NCBI RefSeq assembly: GCF_024347515.1
Contig: NZ_AP025493.1
Span: forward strand, 62,001-126,000
Source: Vibrio gigantis
GTDB taxonomy: Bacteria > Pseudomonadota > Gammaproteobacteria > Enterobacterales > Vibrionaceae
Direction of reading: 5' to 3'
DNA: 64,000 nt
Position 1 is the first letter of the stretch; the number at the start of each line of letters is the position of its first letter. A program made the translations under genes and the position numbers. The notes under the pieces were generated by a model. That model was not told the origin of the DNA and did no database searches. It worked only from the letters and a program-made list of their open reading frames with translations. Positions 18,300 to 27,163 of the stretch are shown piece by piece.

Positions 18300-18491
18300 A
18301 AAGCTTCCTAAAATGGGTGTTAAAAATTTGAGCTAGAGTGAATTCACTTTGTGTTAGTGAACGAATAGAGGAATGGTACGGAGCTAATAAAGTGTGTGAA
18401 TCAGTAAAAATACGGCTCGTAATTGCTAGTCGAGGAAAAAATGATCTAGAGCTTATTTAGTTGAAAATTTGAAGTGACTTAGACGACAAAA

Positions 18492-18521
18492 ATAAGCCTG
18501 ACATATCAATGACAGGCTTAT
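18492..18521 (-). terminator. Terminator of the sodium symporter gene
   Basis: ATAAGCCTG pairs with CAGGCTTAT across a 12-base loop. On the minus strand it is followed by TTTTTGTCG. It lies about 30 bases after the stop of the gene at 18551-19978. Confidence 0.75.
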
Positions 18522-18550
18522 ATCAATGCACGTGTGAGCTGTGATTAGCT

Positions 18551-19978
18551 TTAGAATCGTTTGGAAATCAATGCCGTGAACGCGATAAATGCGATACCCA
18601 TCAGCATGACCTCGCCTTTGCCGCTATCAAAGCCTGCTTTTACGCCCATGAATGCAACGATTGCGATAGCAAAAGGGATAACGTATTTAACAAGTGCGTA
18701 CCACAAGTTGAATAGAGGGAACGAAACTTGGCCGTTGTTGGTAATTTCGTTTTCTAGGTCTTTCTTGTTTAATCTCCAACCCGCAAAAATACAGATGAAC
18801 ATGCCACAAACCGCTAGGAAGATTTTGTCGGTAAGCAGGTCGAAGATATCGAATACACCGGTATCGAATAATTTCGGACCAATGCCTCCAAGAGACAATG
18901 AAGAAAGTACACACATACTGATCATTGTAATGCTTGATACCAACACAGCCTTAAAACGAGTCATCTGCTTTTCATCGATTAGGTACGAAACGGCGACTTC
19001 TAGCAAAGAAACTGAAGACGTTAATGCTGCGACACTTAGGCCAACGAAGAAGAGTAGGGCGAACAGTAGGCCAATTACACCACCCATCTCAGCAAATAGC
19101 TGAGGTACAACAACGAATACTAATCCAGGACCTGCAGCGGGTTCCATACCAAACGCGAACATTGCAGGGAACATGGCGACACCTGCTAGCAGCGCTACAC
19201 CGCTATCCATTGCTACTACCATCGCGGTTGTTTGTACTAGGTTCTCTTTCTTCTTTAAGTAGCTACCGTAGGTGATCATACAACCTGTTGCTAGGCTTAG
19301 TGAGAAGAAAGCTTGGCCCAGTGCTGCAAGCACAACGTTACTGTCTACCTTTGAAAAGTCAGGGCTGAATAGGAACGTAAGGCCGGCACTTGAACCTGGT
19401 AGCGATAATCCTTTGATCGATACGATCACCAAGATCATGAACAGCATTGGCATTAGGATTTTGCCTGCTTTTTCAATACCACCTGAAATGCCCTTCATTA
19501 CGATAAGCACATTCAACATGAGGTAAACGCTCATCCACATTAGTGGTTCTACTGGCGTTGAAATAAAGCTTCCAAAGCTATCGCTGATTAATTCTGGCGC
19601 GCTGAGAAGGCCCGTCGCTACTTTGTAGATGTAGGCGATAGACCAACCTCCGACAACAGGGTAGAACCCCATGATTAATAGACCACTTACCACACTGATC
19701 ACGCCGGTAAATGTCCAACGTCGGTCGGTCGTTTTGAATGCACCGACCGCTGATTTTTGAGTGTGTCGACCGATAGCAAACTCGGTCAGCATAACGCTAA
19801 AGCCGATGACGATAACAAAGGCTAAGTAGATCAGAACGAAGGCACCGCCGCCACTCTCACCTGCCGTATAAGGGAATTTCCATATGTTTCCAAGACCAAC
19901 AGTAGAACCTGCTGCTGCCATAACAAAGCCAAGCTTTGAGCCCCATGTATCTCTTGAGTGTGAAAGGTTACTTGCCAC
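18551..19978 (-). CDS. Sodium:neurotransmitter symporter family (NSS) transporter
   Basis: An inner-membrane, probably 11-12 helix, sodium-coupled transporter of the NSS/SNF family. The N-terminal block SRDTWGSKLGFVMAAAGSTV and the following GLGNIWKFPYTAGESGGGAF are diagnostic and include the sodium-site region of helix 1. Bacterial members import amino acids. I chose the GTG at 19978 because GGAG lies 5 bases upstream and the product (475 residues) has the family length; the open frame reaches back to 20155 but that 59-residue extension has no family equivalent. Substrate unknown; single gene with its own terminator. Confidence 0.92.
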   Translation of the reverse strand: MASNLSHSRDTWGSKLGFVMAAAGSTVGLGNIWKFPYTAGESGGGAFVLIYLAFVIVIGFSVMLTEFAIGRHTQKSAVGAFKTTDRRWTFTGVISVVSGLLIMGFYPVVGGWSIAYIYKVATGLLSAPELISDSFGSFISTPVEPLMWMSVYLMLNVLIVMKGISGGIEKAGKILMPMLFMILVIVSIKGLSLPGSSAGLTFLFSPDFSKVDSNVVLAALGQAFFSLSLATGCMITYGSYLKKKENLVQTTAMVVAMDSGVALLAGVAMFPAMFAFGMEPAAGPGLVFVVVPQLFAEMGGVIGLLFALLFFVGLSVAALTSSVSLLEVAVSYLIDEKQMTRFKAVLVSSITMISMCVLSSLSLGGIGPKLFDTGVFDIFDLLTDKIFLAVCGMFICIFAGWRLNKKDLENEITNNGQVSFPLFNLWYALVKYVIPFAIAIVAFMGVKAGFDSGKGEVMLMGIAFIAFTALISKRF

Positions 19979-20273
19979 AACATCTCCGAAAGTGTTCTGA
20001 ATAAATGATTGAATTAGATTGTGCTTTTTTGACGATAATGAGAGCAATGTGATGTTCCTAATGCCACATAACTTCAAACCGCCGCGCAGTGTAGGGGGCG
20101 AAAGTGCGAAGCTAAACCGTAGAATTACGGTATCAGCCTTCTTTGACTCTGCCATGGCGACGCTTTTTAGTAGGGGATAAACGCTGCTAGTTATTAGGGA
20201 AAGGGGGGCATGTAGAGGGTGGGGGGAGTTGGCAGCTCGAATACCTTCAATGAGCTACCAACACGATTTTAAA

Positions 20274-21101
20274 CTACACTGATGTGCGTTTTATTAGCTT
20301 AGAAAATAGAGAGCCTAGAGCCTTTTCGCCGATGACTTTTTGTACAATAGTCATGAGCTTTGCATCTAACGTCGTTTGATAACTCAGCTTAGGCTTAGTA
20401 TCAAATCCAGCTTTGAGCATGTGGTTTACAGTGGATTCGGGTGTTGCCCCTTTTCTATAGGCACCGTCTAAAAATTTATGAGACTTGTTGACGACCTCTT
20501 TATATTCTGCAATTTGATTGGTCTCTTTCATATCTTGTAGTTGAATCGTATCAAGCTCTGTTTGAACACAACCTGGCTCGATAGTCGAAATCTGGATATT
20601 AAAGTCTGCAACTTCTTGAGATAGCCCTTTAGCCATACCGTTTAGTGCATGTTTCGATGCTGAATACCAAGAGTTCATGCTGGTGGAAACACGCGCTGCG
20701 ATAGAAGTAGTAAAAATGATACGACCTTGATTTCTTTCTCGCATATGTGGCAATACTGCGCGAGCAAGGCGAGCTGCGCCATAAACGTTTGTATCAAATT
20801 GAGCATGGACCTTTTCTATCGGTGTTTCTTCAACAGGGCCTGCGATTGGGTAACCAGCATTAGAATAAACAATATCAATATTGCCTACTTCTGAGATCAT
20901 TTGGGTTACAGCAGCATTTACCTGCTCTTCATCACGGACATCGATCTCTAAAACGTGTGCTCCCAATATTCTCAAATCGTGCATGTTCTCAACGCGTCTA
21001 GCACCGCAGTAAACGGTGTGACCTTGCTTGAGTAGCGCAATGACCAGATCTTTGCCAATACCTGATGAGGCTCCAGTAACAAGAATATTTTTGATTAACA
21101 T
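20274..21101 (-). CDS. Short-chain dehydrogenase/reductase (SDR)
   Basis: A 275-residue NAD(P)-dependent oxidoreductase. The cofactor motif TGASSGIG is at 9-16, an SNAG motif follows, and the catalytic YSASK (Tyr-X3-Lys) with an upstream Ser is intact. Preference for NADP is suggested by the CGARR stretch. ATG at 21101 is used because GGAG is 7 bases upstream; the open frame upstream to 21170 is not needed. Its upstream region carries one of three identical 17-base palindromes (21251-21267), hinting at co-regulation with the neighbouring sulfatase genes. Substrate unknown. Confidence 0.9.
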   Translation of the reverse strand: MLIKNILVTGASSGIGKDLVIALLKQGHTVYCGARRVENMHDLRILGAHVLEIDVRDEEQVNAAVTQMISEVGNIDIVYSNAGYPIAGPVEETPIEKVHAQFDTNVYGAARLARAVLPHMRERNQGRIIFTTSIAARVSTSMNSWYSASKHALNGMAKGLSQEVADFNIQISTIEPGCVQTELDTIQLQDMKETNQIAEYKEVVNKSHKFLDGAYRKGATPESTVNHMLKAGFDTKPKLSYQTTLDAKLMTIVQKVIGEKALGSLFSKLIKRTSV

Positions 21102-21250
21102 AGATAAGCTCCAAGAAAGTAATTGGGAAGCAAACCTTATTATATGCAGCGACGTTTGCACTTTTATCAAATGAAGGGCTGATAGTCATTAGAAACATAT
21201 TGAGATAATAGGTTTACTGATACTTTAAATTAATTTATGAGCTTGCTTTT

Positions 21251-21267
21251 GTAATCAGTAGTATTAC
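21251..21267 (-). promoter_or_regulatory. Palindromic operator-like site, copy 1
   Basis: GTAATCAGTAGTATTAC, the reverse complement of the sites at 22254 and 24097. The arms GTAAT/ATTAC flank a 7-base centre. It lies about 150 bases upstream of the SDR start (minus strand) and 80 bases beyond the LuxR-type gene's stop. Confidence 0.7.
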
Positions 21268-21345
21268 GGAAATAACGCCTATTATTTGGAAGTAACAGGC
21301 GTCCTACTTAGTAGAATGTTGGAAGTGTTAGTATAGTTAGGAAGG

Positions 21346-22125
21346 TTATTGTTCGATTCCTAGGCCATTACGAAGTGCGAACTGAATGAGTTCTGTATTG
21401 TTCTCAAGCTCTAATATGTCGATCATACGATATTTATGAGATTCGATGGTTCGGGGGCTTAAGAATAGCTTTTCTGCACACTGTTTTGCGGTAAACCCTT
21501 GAGCGAGCAGTGTTAATACAGAGCACTGCTTAGGTGATAATAGAAGAAGCTTCTCACCTTCATTTGCATTAGTCGCTTGGTCTTGTTTTAGGTTTCGAGC
21601 CATTGTTGAGTGCTGCCAGTAACAAAGCCAGATATCGCAAATAAGCTTAAGACGTTTCATGTCTTGATCTGATAGTGGCGATAACTCATTGTTAAATCTG
21701 GAAAAGGATAGCGCCCCCCAATCTTGACCAAACAGTTTCAGAGGGATGATGCCATGCCAACGCCCACCTTCCGTATACAGTGTTCTGAGGACGGATATCT
21801 TGTGGTCACTCATCTCTTGTTCGCTAAATGTCAGCCAACGTTTTTTGGTTCTTAGTTGTTTTAAATAATCTAAATAATTGCCACTAATAAAGCTCTGTGC
21901 GTTGAGTTCTGGAACCCCCTCACGAGCGATAGTAACGGTCTTTCCGTCGTTTAGCATGATCATTGAGTTGGGGAAAAGCGTGACTCTATCAATGTCAAAC
22001 CAATCTAATACAGAGTGCGCGATTCTTTGCCAAGTCATGTCAAAATCTTTGGGAGGCGAGCCAATTAATGCGTCGGATTGTTCCGTCACTAGGTCTTCAA
22101 AAGATATTTTAGTGGTATTTGTCAT
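21346..22125 (-). CDS. LuxR-type transcriptional regulator
   Basis: A 259-residue regulator. Residues about 25-170 form a GAF-like or autoinducer-binding-like sensor domain that I cannot assign to a ligand. Residues 196-250 are a LuxR/NarL-type helix-turn-helix (LSPKQCSVLTLLAQGFTAKQ, then LFLSPRTIESHKYRM). There is no receiver domain. ATG at 22125 is preferred to the TTG three bases earlier. It is divergent from the sulfatase gene with 216 bases between, and a 17-base palindrome that recurs upstream of anSME and the SDR gene lies in this gap. It is the best candidate regulator of locus 1. Confidence 0.87.
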   Translation of the reverse strand: MTNTTKISFEDLVTEQSDALIGSPPKDFDMTWQRIAHSVLDWFDIDRVTLFPNSMIMLNDGKTVTIAREGVPELNAQSFISGNYLDYLKQLRTKKRWLTFSEQEMSDHKISVLRTLYTEGGRWHGIIPLKLFGQDWGALSFSRFNNELSPLSDQDMKRLKLICDIWLCYWQHSTMARNLKQDQATNANEGEKLLLLSPKQCSVLTLLAQGFTAKQCAEKLFLSPRTIESHKYRMIDILELENNTELIQFALRNGLGIEQ

Positions 22126-22253
22126 CAAAAATAATCAGCCTCAACAGTAATAATACTAAACAAACTAGCGTTTTTTAGGGCTACTCGTCAAACGTTTCAT
22201 TATATAACCGAAAATTATCGCCAACGTTTGATATACCACTATCATTTAAATCA

Positions 22254-22270
22254 GTAATACTACTGATTAC
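22254..22270 (+). promoter_or_regulatory. Palindromic operator-like site, copy 2
   Basis: GTAATACTACTGATTAC, identical to the site at 24097 and to the complement of 21251. It lies 72 bases before the sulfatase ATG and 129 bases before the LuxR-type start, so it could control both divergent genes. Confidence 0.75.
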
Positions 22271-22341
22271 CCAATTTCATGTTTCTTAAATAATAGCTCA
22301 CGGAAAGAAATTACTTTTAAAATTACAAAAGGTCTTGAGCT

Positions 22342-23922
22342 ATGTTCAAAAAGAAAACCTTCCTACAACTTGCGATGGGCGCCGCGCTTGCATCAACTGC
22401 AATGGCAAGTTATGCGACGACGGATACGAGCCGCCCTAACATCCTAGCTATCTGGGGTGATGATATTGGTATCGACAATATTTCGGCATATACACGTGGT
22501 CAAGCAGGTCACTGGACTCCGAATATTGATCGTATTGCAAACGAAGGCGTGTTGTTTACTGACTTCTACGGCGAAAACTCTTGTACAGCGGGGCGTAGTG
22601 CATTTATCACAGGCCAGCACCCAATGCGTACGGGTTTGACAAAAGTAGGCATGCCAGGCGCTGCTGAAGGTATGCGCCAAGAAGATCCTACAATCGCAAC
22701 GATGCTTAAGGCCAAGGGTTACATGACAGGCCAATTTGGTAAAAATCACCTTGGTGACCGAGATGAGCACTTACCAACGGCTAATGGTTTTGATGAGTTC
22801 ATGGGGAGTCTTTACCACCTGAATGCAGAAGAAGAACCAGAGCACCCAGATTACCCACAAGCGCCCGGATTTAAGAAGCGTTTTGGCCCGCGTGGCGTTA
22901 TTCATTCATACGCAGATGGTCGTATCGAAGATACAGGTGCTCTAACGATTAAACGTATGGAAACTGTGGATGAAGAGTTTCTAGAAGGTGCATTAGACTT
23001 TATCGACCGCGCTCATAAAGAGAAAAAACCATTCTTCGTATGGTTTAACTCAACGCGCATGCACGTTTGGACCCACTTGAAAGAAGAGTCTAAAGGCTTG
23101 TCAAAACGTGGTGGCCTTTATGGGGACGGTCTAGTTGAACACGATAACATGGTCGGTCAACTGCTTGATAAACTAGATGAACTTAAAATTGCAGACAACA
23201 CAATCGTTTCGTACACCACTGATAACGGTGCAGAGAAATGGTCTTGGCCCGATGGCGCAACATCTCGTTACTACGGTGAGAAGAACTCAACGTGGGAAGG
23301 TGGTTTCCGTGTACCAGCAATGATGCGCTGGCCGAATAAAATCCCTGCGGGCTCTGTTGCAAACGAAATTGCAGCGCACAATGACTGGGCTCCAACATTC
23401 CTGGGTGCAGCTGGTGAGAAAAACATTGTTGCTGACCTGAAAAAAGGCAAAAAACTTAATGGTAAAGAGTACAAAGTTCATCTAGATGGCTTTGATTTAA
23501 TGCCGGCTCTTAAGAATGGTAATAACACAACAGCAGACAACTCTGTTGAGTGGCCTCGTAAGGGCTTCGTTTATGCAGCTGATGATGGTCATATTTCAGC
23601 CGTTCGTATGGGCGACTGGAAAGTGATGTTCACTGTGAACGAGTGTCATGGTGTTGAAACGTGGCAGTGCCAGTTCGAAGAGCTGCGTTTCCCTTACATC
23701 TTTAACTTACGCCAAGACCCGTATGAGAATGCGCATAAAGATGGCGTAGGCTACCAACAATGGCGTGTAGAGCACCTTCCATACATGTACTTGGGTGCGG
23801 CTTACACATTTCAGTTCTTGAAAACATTCCAAGAATTCCCACCACGCCAAGTTCCAGGCTCTTTCTCTATCGACAAAATCGCCGATAAGATGCAAATCTG
23901 GCAGCGCGCTCAATACCAATAA
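22342..23922 (+). CDS. Secreted Cys-type sulfatase, locus 1
   Basis: A 526-residue type I sulfatase with a signal peptide (to about residue 25). Metal-ligand Asp residues are in WGDDIG (40-41). Cys81 in SCTAGR is the residue to be converted to formylglycine; the C-X-A-X-R form is a substrate for anSME. GKNHLGD and TDNGAE supply the usual active-site Lys/His and Asp/Asn. Such enzymes remove sulfate esters, probably from algal polysaccharides or small sulfated compounds in the periplasm. The anSME gene lies 296 bases downstream, after a strong terminator and its own operator-like site. It is paralogous to the two sulfatases at 39566 and 41475. Substrate is not predictable. Confidence 0.93.
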   Translation: MFKKKTFLQLAMGAALASTAMASYATTDTSRPNILAIWGDDIGIDNISAYTRGQAGHWTPNIDRIANEGVLFTDFYGENSCTAGRSAFITGQHPMRTGLTKVGMPGAAEGMRQEDPTIATMLKAKGYMTGQFGKNHLGDRDEHLPTANGFDEFMGSLYHLNAEEEPEHPDYPQAPGFKKRFGPRGVIHSYADGRIEDTGALTIKRMETVDEEFLEGALDFIDRAHKEKKPFFVWFNSTRMHVWTHLKEESKGLSKRGGLYGDGLVEHDNMVGQLLDKLDELKIADNTIVSYTTDNGAEKWSWPDGATSRYYGEKNSTWEGGFRVPAMMRWPNKIPAGSVANEIAAHNDWAPTFLGAAGEKNIVADLKKGKKLNGKEYKVHLDGFDLMPALKNGNNTTADNSVEWPRKGFVYAADDGHISAVRMGDWKVMFTVNECHGVETWQCQFEELRFPYIFNLRQDPYENAHKDGVGYQQWRVEHLPYMYLGAAYTFQFLKTFQEFPPRQVPGSFSIDKIADKMQIWQRAQYQ

Positions 23923-24020
23923 TATTGAGTGACTAGCTAATAATATTGATCAATAAAGTCATATTTTTTAGTTGATAGGTGAGTCAAATCAGCCCCCGCT
24001 GAAAAGTTGATAAACCCCTA

Positions 24021-24052
24021 AAAAGAGCGGTCCTAGTGACCGCTCTTTTTTT
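24021..24052 (+). terminator. Rho-independent terminator after sulfatase 1
   Basis: AGAGCGGTC pairs with GACCGCTCT (loop CTAGT), flanked by A4 on the left and a run of seven T on the right. It separates the sulfatase transcript from the anSME operon. Confidence 0.92.
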
Positions 24053-24096
24053 GATTTCAGGAGATCTTTGGTTTTTATTAACAATGAACAGAATCC

Positions 24097-24113
24097 GTAA
24101 TACTACTGATTAC
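24097..24113 (+). promoter_or_regulatory. Palindromic operator-like site, copy 3
   Basis: GTAATACTACTGATTAC, extended here by CC on the left and GG on the right to give 7-base perfect arms. It lies 105 bases before the anSME ATG. A short ATAACCGTTAT dyad (about 24140-24150), similar in its arms to the locus 2 sites, lies between it and the gene. Confidence 0.75.
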
Positions 24114-24218
24114 GGCTGACAAGTGCTGTTGAATAATGGCCATAGATAACCGTTATAGGCTTCCATCTTAGGGAAGTAATCGCACAGTGAATGTGAGTGG
24201 ACGAGAAGAGGAATAACA

Positions 24219-25523
24219 ATGACCCAATCAGCTCAACACAACACAGTTATGTTGCCAAAAGCAGCGCCCGCGAAACGTATGAATATCATGACTAAGCCTA
24301 TTGGCTCGGCATGTAATATTGATTGCACATATTGTTACTATCTAAGCAAAGAAGAGTTACTTGGCCATGAGCGTGGCTGTGCGACTCAAATGAGCGAAGA
24401 AATGCTCGATACCTACATCAGAACCTATATCGAACAGCAAAACTTCCCTGAGATTGTATTCCATTGGCAAGGTGGCGAACCAACGTTACTTGGCGTGAAT
24501 TTCTTCCGTGATGTCGTACGCCTTCAAAAGAAATATTGCCCGAAAGGCGTCAGAATTGAGAACAACCTTCAGACAAACGGCACATTGTTGAATGATGAAT
24601 GGGGCAAGTTCTTAAGTAAAAATAACTTCATGGTTGGTTTAAGTATTGATGGCCCTGAGATGATCCACAATGCGTACCGTACCAACCGAGCTGGTCGCGG
24701 CACATTCAAGCAAACCATGAAAGGCATCGACATTCTGCATAAACACAAGGTGAATTTTGCGACATTAACTTGTGTAAATAATCTCACAGGCTCAAATCCA
24801 CTGGAAGTTTATCGCTTTCTACGCGACGAGATTGGTTCACCTCAGATGCAGTTTATCCCAATCGTTGAACCGAAATCGTTCCGAGGTACGGCTCCTCAAA
24901 AGTGGGCCGATGAAGAAATTATATTTCAAGGCATGCCTGAAACCGAGCCAAGCCACCCTAACTCAGTCGTTGAGTCTTGGTGCGTATCTGACCATCAATG
25001 GGGCGAGTTTCTTTGCACCATTTTTGACGAATGGTTAGAGAACGATATTGGCAAAGTGAATGTACCGTATTTCGAATCTTGCGTTGAAACTTGGATGGGT
25101 CGTGTAAACCCTCTTTGTACACTTGCTCCTATGTGTGGAAAAGGTCTAGCTATTGAGCACAATGGTGATGTATTCGCTTGTGACCACTACGTTTACCCTG
25201 ATTACAAACTTGGCAATATCAATGATGCCAAGCTTGAAGATATGCAGTTTTCTATAGGCCAAGAAGAGTTTGGACGTGCAAAAGAGTCTTCACTTCCAAA
25301 GCAATGTAGAGAGTGTACCTATCAATTCGCCTGTTTCGGTGAATGTCCAAAAAATCGCTTCATTAAAACGCTGGATGGTGAAACAGGGTTGAACTACCTA
25401 TGTGCAGGTTGGAAACGCTTCTTCTCTCATATTGACCCCTATATCTCAATGGTTGTGGCCACTATGGGTTACCCAGTAAACAAAGGCATCAACAGTGATG
25501 CAATGAAGATTAAGTTTAAATAG
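24219..25523 (+). CDS. Anaerobic sulfatase-maturating enzyme (radical SAM/SPASM), locus 1
   Basis: A 434-residue cytoplasmic radical SAM enzyme. The CNIDCTYCYY motif (Cys32, Cys36, Cys39) binds the SAM-cleaving 4Fe-4S cluster, and the WQGGEPTLLG and QTNGTLL stretches are typical of anSME. A C-terminal SPASM-type region has the expected cysteine groups (PLCTLAPMCGKG, FACDHYVYP, CRECTYQFACFGECPKNR, YLCAGW) for two auxiliary clusters. It oxidises the sulfatase active-site Cys (or Ser) to formylglycine without O2. The next gene begins 12 bases later, so it probably heads an operon with the 178-residue and HEAT/TPR genes. Confidence 0.95.
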   Translation: MTQSAQHNTVMLPKAAPAKRMNIMTKPIGSACNIDCTYCYYLSKEELLGHERGCATQMSEEMLDTYIRTYIEQQNFPEIVFHWQGGEPTLLGVNFFRDVVRLQKKYCPKGVRIENNLQTNGTLLNDEWGKFLSKNNFMVGLSIDGPEMIHNAYRTNRAGRGTFKQTMKGIDILHKHKVNFATLTCVNNLTGSNPLEVYRFLRDEIGSPQMQFIPIVEPKSFRGTAPQKWADEEIIFQGMPETEPSHPNSVVESWCVSDHQWGEFLCTIFDEWLENDIGKVNVPYFESCVETWMGRVNPLCTLAPMCGKGLAIEHNGDVFACDHYVYPDYKLGNINDAKLEDMQFSIGQEEFGRAKESSLPKQCRECTYQFACFGECPKNRFIKTLDGETGLNYLCAGWKRFFSHIDPYISMVVATMGYPVNKGINSDAMKIKFK

Positions 25524-25535
25524 AGGCATTATCTG

Positions 25536-26072
25536 ATGAAACTAAAAACTGTTGTGCTGCTTATTGCGACACTGCTCAGCCAAACGGTTACCGCTCAGAC
25601 TAAAGCGGTATCGCCGACAGATACTTTATTTAATCAAGCATCGATACAAGCGGTGATTGATATGGCTTTTCATACCAAAAGCGAACGATATACCGAATTT
25701 GCTTCTCTCTTTAACCTTTGCCAAAAGCGTCCTAATAATCCTCAGTGTGGTGAAAAATACAACACTAAACGTACCAATTACGAGGTCGCGAAAGCGAACC
25801 ACGATGTACTTTTGATGACGAATGATCCCCAATTTCTTACTTTGGAGATGCCATTGTCTAATCATCAAGAACTGGTTTCTGCTTTAAAAACGTTGGGTTA
25901 TTTGAGCAGCGCACAAGAAAAGGTTGAGCATGTTCAAACACTCGATGCATTGAACGAGTGGCTGGTACTTCATAGCTTCGCAAAGACAGACGAGATCTAC
26001 TTTATGCATGCGCTCATGGTGAGAGCTGAAGAGTTATCTCAACAACTTCAGACTGAGCGTTATTCATCATGA
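25536..26072 (+). CDS. Secreted protein of unknown function in sulfatase locus 1
   Basis: A 178-residue protein with a signal peptide (cleavage after VTA, residue 20) and a mostly helical, soluble mature part containing one cysteine pair (LCQKRPNNPQC). I recognise no family. It lies between anSME (12-base gap) and the HEAT/TPR gene, whose ATG overlaps its stop (ATGA). The tight packing suggests it works with the HEAT/TPR protein in the periplasm. I see no counterpart in locus 2. Confidence 0.75.
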   Translation: MKLKTVVLLIATLLSQTVTAQTKAVSPTDTLFNQASIQAVIDMAFHTKSERYTEFASLFNLCQKRPNNPQCGEKYNTKRTNYEVAKANHDVLLMTNDPQFLTLEMPLSNHQELVSALKTLGYLSSAQEKVEHVQTLDALNEWLVLHSFAKTDEIYFMHALMVRAEELSQQLQTERYSS

Positions 26073-27100
26073 AACTTCGGTTAGCCAATTGGTCAGTAGC
26101 GTTGTTCATTGTTGTTGGTACGTCGCTTACCCTTTACTCTCATTTCTCACAGGCATCGAGTGCCCAATCAATAGGGGTTGAAAGCGTTAGTCCAGTGGAA
26201 ACTCTGGCTGAGCAACGCGAGCAGCTGCTTGCTGAGTACTCGCAAAATGATGGTTTGCCCTTAGTTCAGCGCACAGCTGCGACGGAAAACTTAGGGATGT
26301 ATTACGGCCCGAACTCGATCATTGCCGTTGCAAGAGCTTCACGCTCTGAACATCCGGAAATGCGATTGGCGGCAATACAAGCCGCACTACAGTGGCAGGG
26401 CAAAGCAAAGTGGGATGTCGTATCTCCATTGCTAGATGATGAGGATCGTGATGTAAACGCGCAAGCAGTCCGTACGCTGATCGTTCTTTCGCCGCAGTTG
26501 TCAGGGGAATACCTCGACCACTTAGGTCAAGCGGTTGATAGACACTTAACCTTACTATCAAACGATCTTGATGGTGACTTAGAGCGAGCTTGGATTTACA
26601 CGTTACAAAGCAAATTTAACCAGGCTGAGTTGATCTACTCAGACCGCTTTGAAAATAACAAAGAGCCTAGAGTCGCTATTGCTTACTCTGAGTACTTGAA
26701 AAGCATGGATGACGATAATCAAGCTCAATACGTTTTAACTCAGGCGCTAATTGAGTTTCCTGAATCAGCGGCATTGCACTATAGCTTGGGGCTCTCTTAT
26801 TTACGAACTCACGAAAGAGTGAATGCGTTACGTCACCTGAGAAATGCATATGATTTGGCCCCGGCTAACGGTTCCTATGGATACACTTACGCGACCTTGG
26901 CAAGAGAAAACGATGTTGAGACAGCGATTACTGTTTACCAAGCTATCTATCAGAATCATGCTCAACCAGCCTATCTATACGCTTTGTGCGACACATTATT
27001 AGTTGCGGGAAAAGACGCGACCTCCTGCCTTACTGAGCTTGAATCTGTCGTACCTCAAGATGTTGTATCCAAACTAAAAAAACTCTATCTGCCAAATTAA
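26069..27100 (+). CDS. HEAT/TPR repeat periplasmic protein, locus 1
   Basis: A 343-residue protein with an N-terminal membrane anchor or signal (about 9-30). HEAT-like helices follow (about 75-150; SIIAVARASRSEHPEMRLAA and VVSPLLDDEDRDVNAQAVRT), then TPR helices (about 175-300; FPESAALHYSLGLSYLRTHE). The end (YLYALCDTLL...CLTELESVVPQDV) matches the ends of the protein at 62713 and of the cytochrome at 43231. It is likely a periplasmic scaffold or adaptor. Its start overlaps the previous stop, and the MoxR gene begins 63 bases later. Confidence 0.87.
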   Translation: MKLRLANWSVALFIVVGTSLTLYSHFSQASSAQSIGVESVSPVETLAEQREQLLAEYSQNDGLPLVQRTAATENLGMYYGPNSIIAVARASRSEHPEMRLAAIQAALQWQGKAKWDVVSPLLDDEDRDVNAQAVRTLIVLSPQLSGEYLDHLGQAVDRHLTLLSNDLDGDLERAWIYTLQSKFNQAELIYSDRFENNKEPRVAIAYSEYLKSMDDDNQAQYVLTQALIEFPESAALHYSLGLSYLRTHERVNALRHLRNAYDLAPANGSYGYTYATLARENDVETAITVYQAIYQNHAQPAYLYALCDTLLVAGKDATSCLTELESVVPQDVVSKLKKLYLPN

Positions 27101-27163
27101 ATAAACGCTGATACCACTATTCAGGTATTACAGCCTATTTAGGTAGTCTAACAAGGTAACGCT

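Noticed and set aside
19979..20155. 59-codon N-terminal extension of the sodium symporter frame
   Set aside because: The family starts near SRDTWGSKLG, a GTG with GGAG upstream is present at 19978, and the extension has no membrane or domain character.
27107..27134. GCTGATACC...GGTATTACAGC dyad before the first MoxR gene as a fourth copy of the locus 1 palindrome
   Set aside because: Only a half-site (GTAATAC) matches and the spacing differs; noted as a weak resemblance but not listed as a site.
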